In this document: positions 1 to 5,292 of the stretch, in pieces
Position numbering within the stretch: position 1 is the first letter of the stretch
Layout: each line of letters opens with the position of its first letter
Origin: Mycobacterium sp.
GTDB lineage: Bacteria > Actinomycetota > Actinomycetes > Mycobacteriales > Mycobacteriaceae
NCBI GenBank assembly: GCA_018500005.2
Contig: JAHBAP020000219.1
Span: 1-6,934 of the forward strand
Length of the DNA stretch: 6,934 bases
Direction: 5' to 3'
Program-made: the position numbers and the translations under genes
Notes under the pieces: generated by a model
Database searches by the model: none
Seen by the model: the letters and a program-made list of their open reading frames with translations, nothing else
What the model was told of the DNA's origin: nothing

Positions 1-991
1 CGTCGCGGCGCGCAGCATCGCATCCGGATTGCTGGCAGTGGCCCTCGTTGCCGGTGGATGTGAGTCCAACCCACTGGACAGCGCACCGCCCACCGTCGAC
101 CCGGCGCGGCCGGTGACATCACCGCGCGTCGCGGCCGTCCCCGCAGGTCAGATTCTGCCGATGCCCGGTGATCCGCAGGCGGCGGCGGCTGCCCGCGGGC
201 CGTTGGTGGTGCTCGCACCGCAGGCCCTCACGATCTTCGACCCGGCCGGCCGTTCCCGGACCGTCACGCTGCCGGAACCGGCCACTGCGGTGGCCACCGA
301 CGGAGGCGATACCGCGTACGCGGCCACCCGGGGAGGCTTCTTCACCGTTGATCTGAAGGACGGGAAGGTCACCCGCACTCAGATCGACGGGGCAGCCAAC
401 GCCGATTTCACCGCGATCGCCCGCCGCGCCGACGGCAGGCTGGTGCTGGGCAGTTCGGACGGGGTCGCCTACACCCTGACCGAGGACATGCGAGTGGCCG
501 CCAAGGCGGCGATCTTCGCCCGGGTGGACGCCATCGCCGCCCAGGGCGATAACGCCGTGGTTCTCGACCGGGGCCAGACCTCGGTGACGGCGCTGCAGCC
601 CGACGGGTCCCGCGCCCAGGCCCTCCGTGCCGGGTTGGGTGCGACGACTATCACCGCCGATCCGGTGGGCCGGGTGCTGGTGGCCGACACCCGGGCCGGC
701 CAACTGCTGGTCTTCGGGGTGGACCCGCTGATCGAGCGACAGGCCTACCCGGTTGGCGAGTCCCCGTACGGCATCGCGGGTTCGAGCAGCCTGGCCTGGG
801 TTTCGCTGACCGCGTCGAACACCGTGGTTGGCTACGATCTGGCTACTGGCATCCCCGTGGAGAAGGTGCGTTATCCGACCGTGCAGCAACCCAACGCGCT
901 GGCGTACGACGAATCGTCGGACACCTTATACGTGGTGTCCGGCGCCGGCGCCGGGGTTCAGGTGATCCGCGACGCGGCCAGGCCGCGGTGA
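1..991 (+). CDS. lppL: LppL-like beta-propeller lipoprotein, 5' end outside window
   Basis: This is a probable exported lipoprotein of unknown function, partial at its N-terminus. The reading frame is open from base 2 with no plausible ATG before the lipobox, so the true start lies left of the window. A hydrophobic signal-peptide end (LLAVALVAGGC) precedes the Cys codon at 59-61, which would be lipidated and anchor the protein outside the cytoplasmic membrane. A Pro/Ala-rich linker follows. The rest, about 270 residues, shows short repeating strand-like units such as 'AVATDGGDTAYAATRGG', 'RVLVADTRAGQLLVFG' and 'NALAYDESSDTLYVVSG', typical of NHL/YncE-type beta-propellers. I see no catalytic motif. 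The stop overlaps the next gene by four bases (GTGA) and pyrD follows, the order I recall for Rv2138 (lppL) and Rv2139 in M. tuberculosis. The lipoprotein and propeller calls are well supported. The symbol rests on remembered synteny. Confidence 0.85.
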   Translation, partial: VAARSIASGLLAVALVAGGCESNPLDSAPPTVDPARPVTSPRVAAVPAGQILPMPGDPQAAAAARGPLVVLAPQALTIFDPAGRSRTVTLPEPATAVATDGGDTAYAATRGGFFTVDLKDGKVTRTQIDGAANADFTAIARRADGRLVLGSSDGVAYTLTEDMRVAAKAAIFARVDAIAAQGDNAVVLDRGQTSVTALQPDGSRAQALRAGLGATTITADPVGRVLVADTRAGQLLVFGVDPLIERQAYPVGESPYGIAGSSSLAWVSLTASNTVVGYDLATGIPVEKVRYPTVQQPNALAYDESSDTLYVVSGAGAGVQVIRDAARPR

Positions 992-1242
992 GCGCGGCCC
1001 ATAGCGGCCGGATGCCCGCGGCCTGGGAGCTGGAGCTCTCCGAGGACTACGAGTGGATTCCGTTGCGACTGCCTCCCGACGTCACCCGCCTCACCGCATC
1101 GACGCGGCTTTCCATCGAGGCCGAGTACCGGGGCTGGGAACTGACCAGGGTGCGGCTATACACCGACGGCAGCAGACGGATCTTGTTGCGCCGCAAGAAG
1201 TCCCGGATCGACACCCGCCCGATAGATCAGCCCGGCCTGTGA
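988..1242 (+). CDS. Small DUF5703-family protein
   Basis: This encodes a short, charged, soluble protein of 84 residues with no signal peptide or membrane segment. The pattern '[14 protein letters not shown]...[26 protein letters not shown]' matches what I remember of the actinobacterial DUF5703 family: an aromatic start, an 'AEY..WEL.RVRLY.DGSRR..LRR' core and a basic end. No function is known to me. The GTG start at 988 overlaps the upstream lipoprotein stop as GTGA, which suggests coupled translation. An ATG at 1012 would give a 76-residue protein starting MPAAWELEL and leaves the whole conserved core intact, so it is a real alternative. Neither start has a recognisable Shine-Dalgarno sequence. 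The gene's own stop overlaps the pyrD start in the same GTGA way, so it sits inside a three-gene translational unit. That it is a real gene is likely, given the tight packing and family-like core. Confidence 0.78.
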   Translation: MSAAHSGRMPAAWELELSEDYEWIPLRLPPDVTRLTASTRLSIEAEYRGWELTRVRLYTDGSRRILLRRKKSRIDTRPIDQPGL

Positions 1243-2306
1243 TCTACGACGCGCTGCGCCAGGTGTTGTTCAAGGCGCCCCCGGAGCGGATTCACACACT
1301 GGTGTTCGCCGCACTGCGTGGCGCCACCGCCACCGGGATGACCCGCCGCGGCCTGCGACACGGCCTGGCACCGCAGGACCCGGTTCTTGCCAGCACGGTG
1401 TTCGGGGTGCGATTCCCCGGTCCGCTGGGACTGGCCGCCGGTTTCGACAAGGACGGGCTGGGGCTGAACACCTGGGGCGCACTGGGTTTCGGCTACGCCG
1501 AGATCGGGACGGTGACCGCCCAGCCGCAACCCGGCAATCCCGAGCCGAGGCTGTTTCGGCTGCCCGAGGACCGGGGCCTGCTCAATCGGATGGGCTTCAA
1601 CAACCGGGGCGCCGGCGAACTGGCGCTACGTCTGGCCCGCCACCGGCCCGACGTACCGATCGGGGTCAACATCGGCAAGTCCAAGATCACCCCGCCGGAG
1701 CGGGCCGCCGAGGACTACGCCGCCAGCGCACGACTGCTCGGCCCGCTGGCGGCCTACCTGGTGGTCAACGTCAGCTCCCCCAACACCCCGGGTCTGCGCG
1801 ACCTGCAGGCGGTCGAGTCACTGCGCCCGATCCTTTCCGCGGTGCTGGCCGAGACGACCGCTCCGGTCCTGGTCAAGATCGCACCGGATCTGTCCGACGA
1901 GGACGTCGACGCGGTCGCCGACCTGGCCGTCGAACTCGGTCTGGCCGGCATCGTGGCGACAAACACCACGGTGTCCCGGGCCGGTCTGCGCACGCCGCAC
2001 GTCGACGACCTCGGCCCCGGCGGGGTCTCCGGCCCGCCGGTGGCGCGCCGGGCGTGCGAGGTGCTGCGCCGGTTGTACCGCCGGGTCGGCGGCCGGTTGG
2101 TGCTGATCGGCGTTGGAGGTATCGAGACCGCCGACGACGCCTGGGAACGCATCACCGCCGGAGCGTCTCTGCTGCAGGGTTACACCGGGTTCGTCTACGG
2201 CGGCGGCATGTGGGCCAAGCATATTCACGACGGCCTGGCCGCCCGCTTGCACGCCAATGGGTTCTCAGCACTGAGCCCGGCGGTGGGCAGCGCGAACTCC
2301 GTCTGA
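1239..2306 (+). CDS. pyrD: Dihydroorotate dehydrogenase (quinone), class 2
   Basis: PyrD oxidises dihydroorotate to orotate, the fourth step of de novo pyrimidine synthesis, using FMN and passing electrons to membrane quinone. The protein is 355 residues, close to the usual mycobacterial length. The N-terminal segment (about 1-45, with '[14 protein letters not shown]' at 14-27) fits the two-helix quinone and membrane-docking extension that marks class 2 enzymes. Visible motifs are [10 protein letters not shown] (64-73), 'NRMGFNNRG' (116-124), 'GVNIGKSK' (142-149), [10 protein letters not shown] (177-186, with Ser180 the expected catalytic base), 'KIAPDLSD', 'TNTT', 'GPPV' and the FMN-phosphate loops 'GVGGI' and '[12 protein letters not shown]' near the C-terminus. 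The GTG at 1239 is chosen because it starts a family-like N-terminus and overlaps the upstream stop as GTGA. The frame remains open further upstream to 1053, but that part lies over the preceding gene. No Shine-Dalgarno is visible, so expression probably depends on coupling. Confidence 0.97.
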   Translation: MIYDALRQVLFKAPPERIHTLVFAALRGATATGMTRRGLRHGLAPQDPVLASTVFGVRFPGPLGLAAGFDKDGLGLNTWGALGFGYAEIGTVTAQPQPGNPEPRLFRLPEDRGLLNRMGFNNRGAGELALRLARHRPDVPIGVNIGKSKITPPERAAEDYAASARLLGPLAAYLVVNVSSPNTPGLRDLQAVESLRPILSAVLAETTAPVLVKIAPDLSDEDVDAVADLAVELGLAGIVATNTTVSRAGLRTPHVDDLGPGGVSGPPVARRACEVLRRLYRRVGGRLVLIGVGGIETADDAWERITAGASLLQGYTGFVYGGGMWAKHIHDGLAARLHANGFSALSPAVGSANSV

Positions 2307-2327
2307 TTTCCGGTGGCGAACCGCTGG
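2307..2327 (+). terminator. Possible hairpin between convergent pyrD and PEBP genes
   Basis: The 21-base gap between the two stop codons contains CCGGTGG (2310-2316), a CGAA loop, then CCGCTGG (2321-2327). In plus-strand RNA this folds into a 7-base-pair stem with two G-U pairs and a GNRA-like tetraloop. In minus-strand RNA the wobble positions become A-C mismatches, so the structure would favour termination of the pyrD transcript. No U-tract follows, so it is at best one of the U-less hairpins proposed for mycobacteria, and chance is a serious alternative. Confidence 0.3.
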
Positions 2328-2858
2328 TTATCCCTGTTCGTAGGCCCCGTGGATGACCGCCCGCGCGATCGCCTTCATGAACAGGTTGAAGCCCAGGAAC
2401 GCCGGGCTCGCGTCCTCGGCCAGATCCAGCTTCTCCACGCTGAGGGCATGCACGGCAACGAAATACCGGTGGTAGCCGTGCCCGGCCGGCGGGGCGGCCC
2501 CGACGTAGCGGCGGATGCCGGCATCGTTGCACAAGGTCAGGGCGTCGCCGGGCAGCAGTGACCCGTCGCCGACACCGGCCGGCAGTTCGGTCACGGTGTC
2601 GGGCAGGTTGGCCACCGCCCAGTGCCAGAAACCAGAGGCCGTCGGCGCATCCGGATCGAACACCGTCACCGCGAAACTGCGGGTCTCCTCCGGAAAACCC
2701 GACCAGCTCAGCTGCGGTGAGACGTCCTCACCGCCGGCCCCCATGATTCCGCTGACCTGAGCCTTCTTCAGCGGCTTGCCGTCGTTGATGTCGGCACTGG
2801 TCAGCGTGAACCCGGGCAGTTCAGGCAGGAAGTCGTACGGGTTATACGGAAACGCCAT
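2328..2858 (-). CDS. PEBP / YbhB-YbcL family protein (TB18.6-like)
   Basis: This is a 176-residue soluble protein of the phosphatidylethanolamine-binding protein (Raf kinase inhibitor-like) family. Members bind small anionic ligands in a shallow pocket, and the role of the bacterial forms is not settled. Pocket motifs are visible in the expected order: '[11 protein letters not shown]' (42-52), DPDAPT (68-73), '[11 protein letters not shown]' (76-86) and '[19 protein letters not shown]' (114-132). Length and motifs match what I recall of Rv2140c (TB18.6) of M. tuberculosis. There is no signal peptide, so it is probably cytosolic. The ATG at 2858 has a strong GGAGGG Shine-Dalgarno at 2871-2866, seven bases away. 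It lies 49 bases downstream of the M20 peptidase on the same strand and is probably co-transcribed with it. The gap holds a tandem repeat described separately. Confidence 0.95.
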   Translation of the reverse strand: MAFPYNPYDFLPELPGFTLTSADINDGKPLKKAQVSGIMGAGGEDVSPQLSWSGFPEETRSFAVTVFDPDAPTASGFWHWAVANLPDTVTELPAGVGDGSLLPGDALTLCNDAGIRRYVGAAPPAGHGYHRYFVAVHALSVEKLDLAEDASPAFLGFNLFMKAIARAVIHGAYEQG

Positions 2859-2865
2859 GGCAGAT

Positions 2866-2871
2866 CCCTCC
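2866..2871 (-). promoter_or_regulatory. Shine-Dalgarno of the PEBP gene
   Basis: GGAGGG on the minus strand sits seven bases before the ATG at 2858-2856. It is a strong match to the 16S rRNA 3' end and fixes this start. Confidence 0.8.
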
Positions 2872-2873
2872 GG

Positions 2874-2919
2874 TCAGCAGTTCATCAGGCTTAGCAGTTC
2901 ATCAAACTCAGCAGTTCGC
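2874..2919 (-). repeat. Three-copy 17-base tandem repeat spanning the peptidase stop
   Basis: Read on the minus strand, the core AACTGCTGA / AACTGCTAA / AACTGCTGA occurs three times at an exact 17-base spacing (cores ending at 2908, 2891 and 2874). The first copy is the peptidase's last codons and stop (Asn-Cys-stop). The next two lie in the gap before the PEBP gene and share 14 of 17 bases over the full unit. Each of these two reads ATG AAC TGC followed by a stop (2902-2891 and 2885-2874), a three-codon mini-ORF encoding Met-Asn-Cys. Duplication by slippage is the simplest origin. Any regulatory role is speculation. Confidence 0.8.
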
Positions 2920-4242
2920 GAGAAACCGCTCGAGAACCCTAGCGCCGAACTCGAGCGCGTCAACAGGAACCCGCTCGTCGACACCGTGGAACAGTGCCGC
3001 AAAGTCCAGTTCCGGCGGCAGCCGCAACGGGGCGAAACCGAAGCACCGGATGCCAAGGCGGGCAAAAGCTTTCGCGTCGGTTCCGCCGGAGAGCATGTAC
3101 GGGACGGTGCGCGCCTCCGGGTCGAGCGCCAACAGCGCGCTATTCATGGCATCGACGAGGTTGCCATCGAAACTGGTCTCGTAGGAGGGTAATTCGGAGA
3201 TCCACTCACGGGTCACATCGGGTCCGATGAGTTCGTCGATCTCGCGCTCGAAGGCAGCCTGACGGCCGGGCAGTACCCGGCAGTCGACCACGGCCTCGGC
3301 GGTTGCCGGGATGACATTGGCCTTGTAGCCGGCCTTGAGCATGGTGGGGTTGGCGGTGTCGCGCAAGACGGCCCCCAGCATGCGGGCCATCGGGCCCAGC
3401 TTGGCGACGGCGCCTTCCAGATCCGCACCCTCGAAGCTCAACCCGGTCTCCTCGGAAACCGCCGCGAGGAACTGCTCGACGGTGTCGGTCATCACCATCG
3501 GAAATTGGTGATTACCCAGTCGCGCAACGGCATTGGCGATAATGGTGACCGCATTCTCGTCGTGGACCATCGAACCGTGTCCGGCTCGGCCCCGCGCGGT
3601 CAGCCGCATCCAGAGCAGCCCTTTTTCGGCGGTCTCGATCAGATACAGCCGCCGCTCGCCGCCGTCGCGGCGCGGCACGGTGACCGAGAATCCACCCACT
3701 TCCCCGACCGCCTCGGTGACCCCGGCAAAGAGATCAGGCCGGTTGTCGACCAACCATTGGGCGCCGAACTTGCCACCGTGCTCCTCGTCGGCGACGAAGG
3801 CGAAGACGAGGTCGCGCGGCGGGACCCCCCCGGCCCGCTTGAAGTGACGGGCGACCGCCAGCATCATGCCGCACATATCCTTCATGTCGACCGCGCCGCG
3901 GCCCCACACATAGCCGTCGGACACCGCCCCGGAGAACGGATGCACGCTCCAGTCGGCGGCCTCGGCCGGAACAACGTCGAGGTGACCGTGGACGAGCAGC
4001 GCACCCCGGGACGGATCGGATCCGGCCAGCCGGGCGAAGACGTTGCCGCGGTTGGGTGCCCCCGACTCGACGTACACAGTCCGGTACCCGACCTGCTCCA
4101 GTTGGTCGGCCACCCACCGCGCGCAGTCGGCCTCACCCTTGGTGGTCTCAGGCTCCCCGGTGTTCGAGGTGTCGAATCGGATCAGCGCGCTGACGAGGTC
4201 GACCACCTCTGCGGCCACGTCGGTAGGGCTTTCCCGCTTCAC
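2908..4242 (-). CDS. M20 family zinc metallopeptidase
   Basis: This encodes a 444-residue two-zinc hydrolase of the M20 (ArgE/DapE/CPG2-type) family, which removes terminal amino acids or acyl groups from peptide-like substrates. The true substrate cannot be read from the sequence. Expected active-site residues are all present: HGHLD (85-89, zinc ligand His87, Asp89), Asp119 in 'GRGAVDMKD', the pair Glu153-Glu154 in 'FVADEEHGG' (general base and ligand), Glu181 in 'GEVGG', His222 in the lid-domain 'AGHGS', and His419 in 'ALFHGVDE'. The catalytic domain is interrupted by the lid domain at about 203-320. There is no signal peptide, so it is cytosolic. Start: an in-frame TAG at 4254-4252 limits the gene, so the GTG at 4242 is the first possible start, and it follows a purine-rich AGGAAAGGAG. 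It resembles Rv2141c as I recall it, and leads a likely two-gene operon with the PEBP gene. Confidence 0.95.
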   Translation of the reverse strand: MKRESPTDVAAEVVDLVSALIRFDTSNTGEPETTKGEADCARWVADQLEQVGYRTVYVESGAPNRGNVFARLAGSDPSRGALLVHGHLDVVPAEAADWSVHPFSGAVSDGYVWGRGAVDMKDMCGMMLAVARHFKRAGGVPPRDLVFAFVADEEHGGKFGAQWLVDNRPDLFAGVTEAVGEVGGFSVTVPRRDGGERRLYLIETAEKGLLWMRLTARGRAGHGSMVHDENAVTIIANAVARLGNHQFPMVMTDTVEQFLAAVSEETGLSFEGADLEGAVAKLGPMARMLGAVLRDTANPTMLKAGYKANVIPATAEAVVDCRVLPGRQAAFEREIDELIGPDVTREWISELPSYETSFDGNLVDAMNSALLALDPEARTVPYMLSGGTDAKAFARLGIRCFGFAPLRLPPELDFAALFHGVDERVPVDALEFGARVLERFLANC

Positions 4243-4342
4243 GCTCCTTTCCTACCACTGGCCGGCGCACGCGCCGCGGCGAACCCTCTTATCACATATT
4301 TAACTCCAATCACATTTACAACACGCCGAACATATTGTTCTA
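4243..4342. promoter_or_regulatory. Divergent AT-rich intergenic region with candidate operator
   Basis: These 100 bases separate the minus-strand peptidase from the plus-strand lipoprotein and must hold both 5' regions. About 4283-4342 is strikingly AT-rich for this genome. It holds a direct repeat (ATCACAT at 4291 and again at 4309, 18 bases apart) and a perfect inverted repeat GAACATATTGTTC at 4328-4340. Possible -10 elements of the TANNNT type are TATTGT (4333-4338, plus strand) and TATGTT (4334-4329, minus strand), both inside the inverted repeat. The GC-rich part near the peptidase has a short inverted repeat, CGGCGC-AC-GCGCCG (4263-4276). No convincing -35 box is visible for either gene. 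Confidence 0.4.
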
Positions 4343-5065
4343 ATGACTCCGATGATGAGCCGGAGACCCGCGATCACAGCGCTGTTGTGTATGACAGGGC
4401 TTGCTCCCCTTGTTGGAGCCTGTGCCACCACCACGGCCGGCACCGCAATGCCCGCGGCCGCTCCCACGACTGCCACCGCCGAGAACCTGGGCAACCTGCT
4501 GTTGCCCGCCGCCGATGTCAGCGCGGCCCTCTCCGCGAAGAACATGGTGGTCACCCGGGACGTGACGGCCCTGTGGTTCGACAGCACCCATGTGGCTGAA
4601 GGAGTTGGCTGCCTGGCCGTGGGCGGCGCCGCCCAGCGCGGCGTGTACGCAGACAGCGGCTGGACTGCGGTGCACGGGCAGGTCCTGCGTGATCCGCCCA
4701 CCACTCCGTTGTGGTCGCAGTTCGCCACTCAGGCCGTGGTGTTGTTCGAGTCGGAGCGGGCGGCCGGAGACTTCTTCACGCGCTCGCGCGACGTCTGGGC
4801 CAGTTGCTCGGATCGGGAACTGACCTACGAGCAGCAACTGGCACCTGCACAGCAGTGGTCGATCGGCCCGGTGGGTGTCGACGGCGGCGTGCTGACAGTC
4901 GCGCGCGAGCAGCGCAGCCCCGAGCGGTGGTCCTGCCAGCGCGCGCTGGCGGTGCAGGGCCAGGTGGTCGTCGACGTGGAGGCCTGCGCGCTGGACAGTC
5001 CCAACCCGACCACCGCCGCAACCAGCCTCGCGCGCTCCATCGCCGACCGGATCGGTCCGGCGTAG
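4343..5065 (+). CDS. Lipoprotein with PknH-like extracellular sensor domain
   Basis: This encodes a 240-residue predicted lipoprotein. The N-terminus has two Arg (7-8), a hydrophobic stretch and a lipobox VGAC with Cys27, so the mature protein should be tethered outside the membrane. A Thr/Ala-rich linker (28-47) leads to a globular domain starting 'LLLPAADVSAAL'. The domain has 'GWTAVHGQVLRDPP', 'QAVVLFESERAAGDFF', 'WASCSDRE', 'WSCQRALAVQGQVVVDVEAC' and four cysteines (90, 155, 198, 215) able to form two disulfides. This layout fits the mycobacterial PknH C-terminal sensor family, which also occurs as stand-alone lipoproteins. The ligand is unknown. Three nearby ATGs (4343, 4352, 4355) could start it and none has a Shine-Dalgarno, so a leaderless or very short-leader mRNA is possible. 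It stands alone, divergent from the peptidase and 76 bases before a tRNA gene. The lipoprotein call is firm and the domain call is likely. Confidence 0.85.
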   Translation: MTPMMSRRPAITALLCMTGLAPLVGACATTTAGTAMPAAAPTTATAENLGNLLLPAADVSAALSAKNMVVTRDVTALWFDSTHVAEGVGCLAVGGAAQRGVYADSGWTAVHGQVLRDPPTTPLWSQFATQAVVLFESERAAGDFFTRSRDVWASCSDRELTYEQQLAPAQQWSIGPVGVDGGVLTVAREQRSPERWSCQRALAVQGQVVVDVEACALDSPNPTTAATSLARSIADRIGPA

Positions 5066-5086
5066 GCGGTGATTTGGGTTGCGGGT

Positions 5087-5116
5087 TTGGGCGGACGAGT
5101 TTCCATCCGATAGCCT
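5087..5116 (+). promoter_or_regulatory. Candidate tRNA-Leu promoter
   Basis: TTGGGC at 5087-5092 and TAGCCT at 5111-5116 are separated by 18 bases and fit a weak -35 plus a TANNNT-type -10. Transcription would start near 5123, about 19 bases before the tRNA. This is position-based inference only. Confidence 0.35.
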
Positions 5117-5141
5117 TAATCGCCCGCCGCAGGTGGGTTCG

Positions 5142-5227
5142 GTCCGAGTGGCGGAATGGCAGACGCGCTAGCTTGAGGTGCTAGTGCCCTATTAACGGGC
5201 GTGGGGGTTCAAGTCCCCCCTCGGACA
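5142..5227 (+). tRNA. tRNA-Leu (anticodon GAG)
   Basis: A complete class II tRNA cloverleaf can be drawn. The acceptor stem is GTCCGAG (5142-5148) with CTCGGAC (5220-5226) and discriminator A5227. The D stem is GCG/CGC (5151-5153, 5164-5166). The anticodon stem is CTAGC/GCTAG (5168-5172, 5180-5184) around the loop TTGAGGT, which places the anticodon GAG at 5175-5177. A long variable arm (5185-5202) contains a GCCC/GGGC stem, as expected for tRNA-Leu. The T arm is GGGGG-TTCAAGT-CCCCC (5203-5219). The anticodon reads CUC and CUU leucine codons. CCA is not encoded, because CAC follows the discriminator at 5228. The gene is undamaged, and I see no duplicated 3' end within the window that would mark integration of a mobile element. 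Confidence 0.97.
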
Positions 5228-5250
5228 CAGTTCTACTTTTTTGATTTTCG
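5228..5250 (+). terminator. T-rich tRNA 3' trailer, possible termination or processing site
   Basis: Right after the tRNA a run of six T (5237-5242) is followed by another T-rich stretch (5244-5248). No separate hairpin precedes it apart from the tRNA fold itself. It may serve as a 3' trailer or weak terminator between the tRNA and the kinase gene. TACTTT (5234-5239) inside it could equally be a -10 element for the kinase gene. Confidence 0.3.
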
Positions 5251-5292
5251 TGGCTCCAGTCGCGTTGGGCCTTGGGCGGAAGGCACGTACCC

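Noticed and set aside
119..889. Long minus-strand open frame opposite the propeller lipoprotein
   Set aside because: It has no recognisable domain, and its composition is typical of antisense shadows in high-GC DNA.
1053..1238. N-terminal extension of PyrD upstream of GTG 1239
   Set aside because: It overlaps most of the DUF5703 gene in another frame, reads as shadow protein, and would make PyrD about 60 residues longer than its family.
4328..4340. LexA/SOS box candidate (GAAC...GTTC) upstream of the lipoprotein
   Set aside because: Mycobacterial SOS boxes have four bases between GAAC and GTTC and flanking TC/GA. Here the gap is five and the flanks do not match.
3505..4599. Long plus-strand open frame (364 codons) opposite the M20 peptidase
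   Set aside because: It is antisense to a gene with a full set of active-site motifs, its translation is low-complexity Arg/Pro/Gly-rich, and it also runs through the divergent promoter region. It is a GC-bias shadow.
5142..5227. tRNA-Leu as a prophage or island attachment site
   Set aside because: No integrase and no repeat of the tRNA 3' end occurs in the window. What follows is a normal-composition kinase gene. It could only be judged with sequence to the right.
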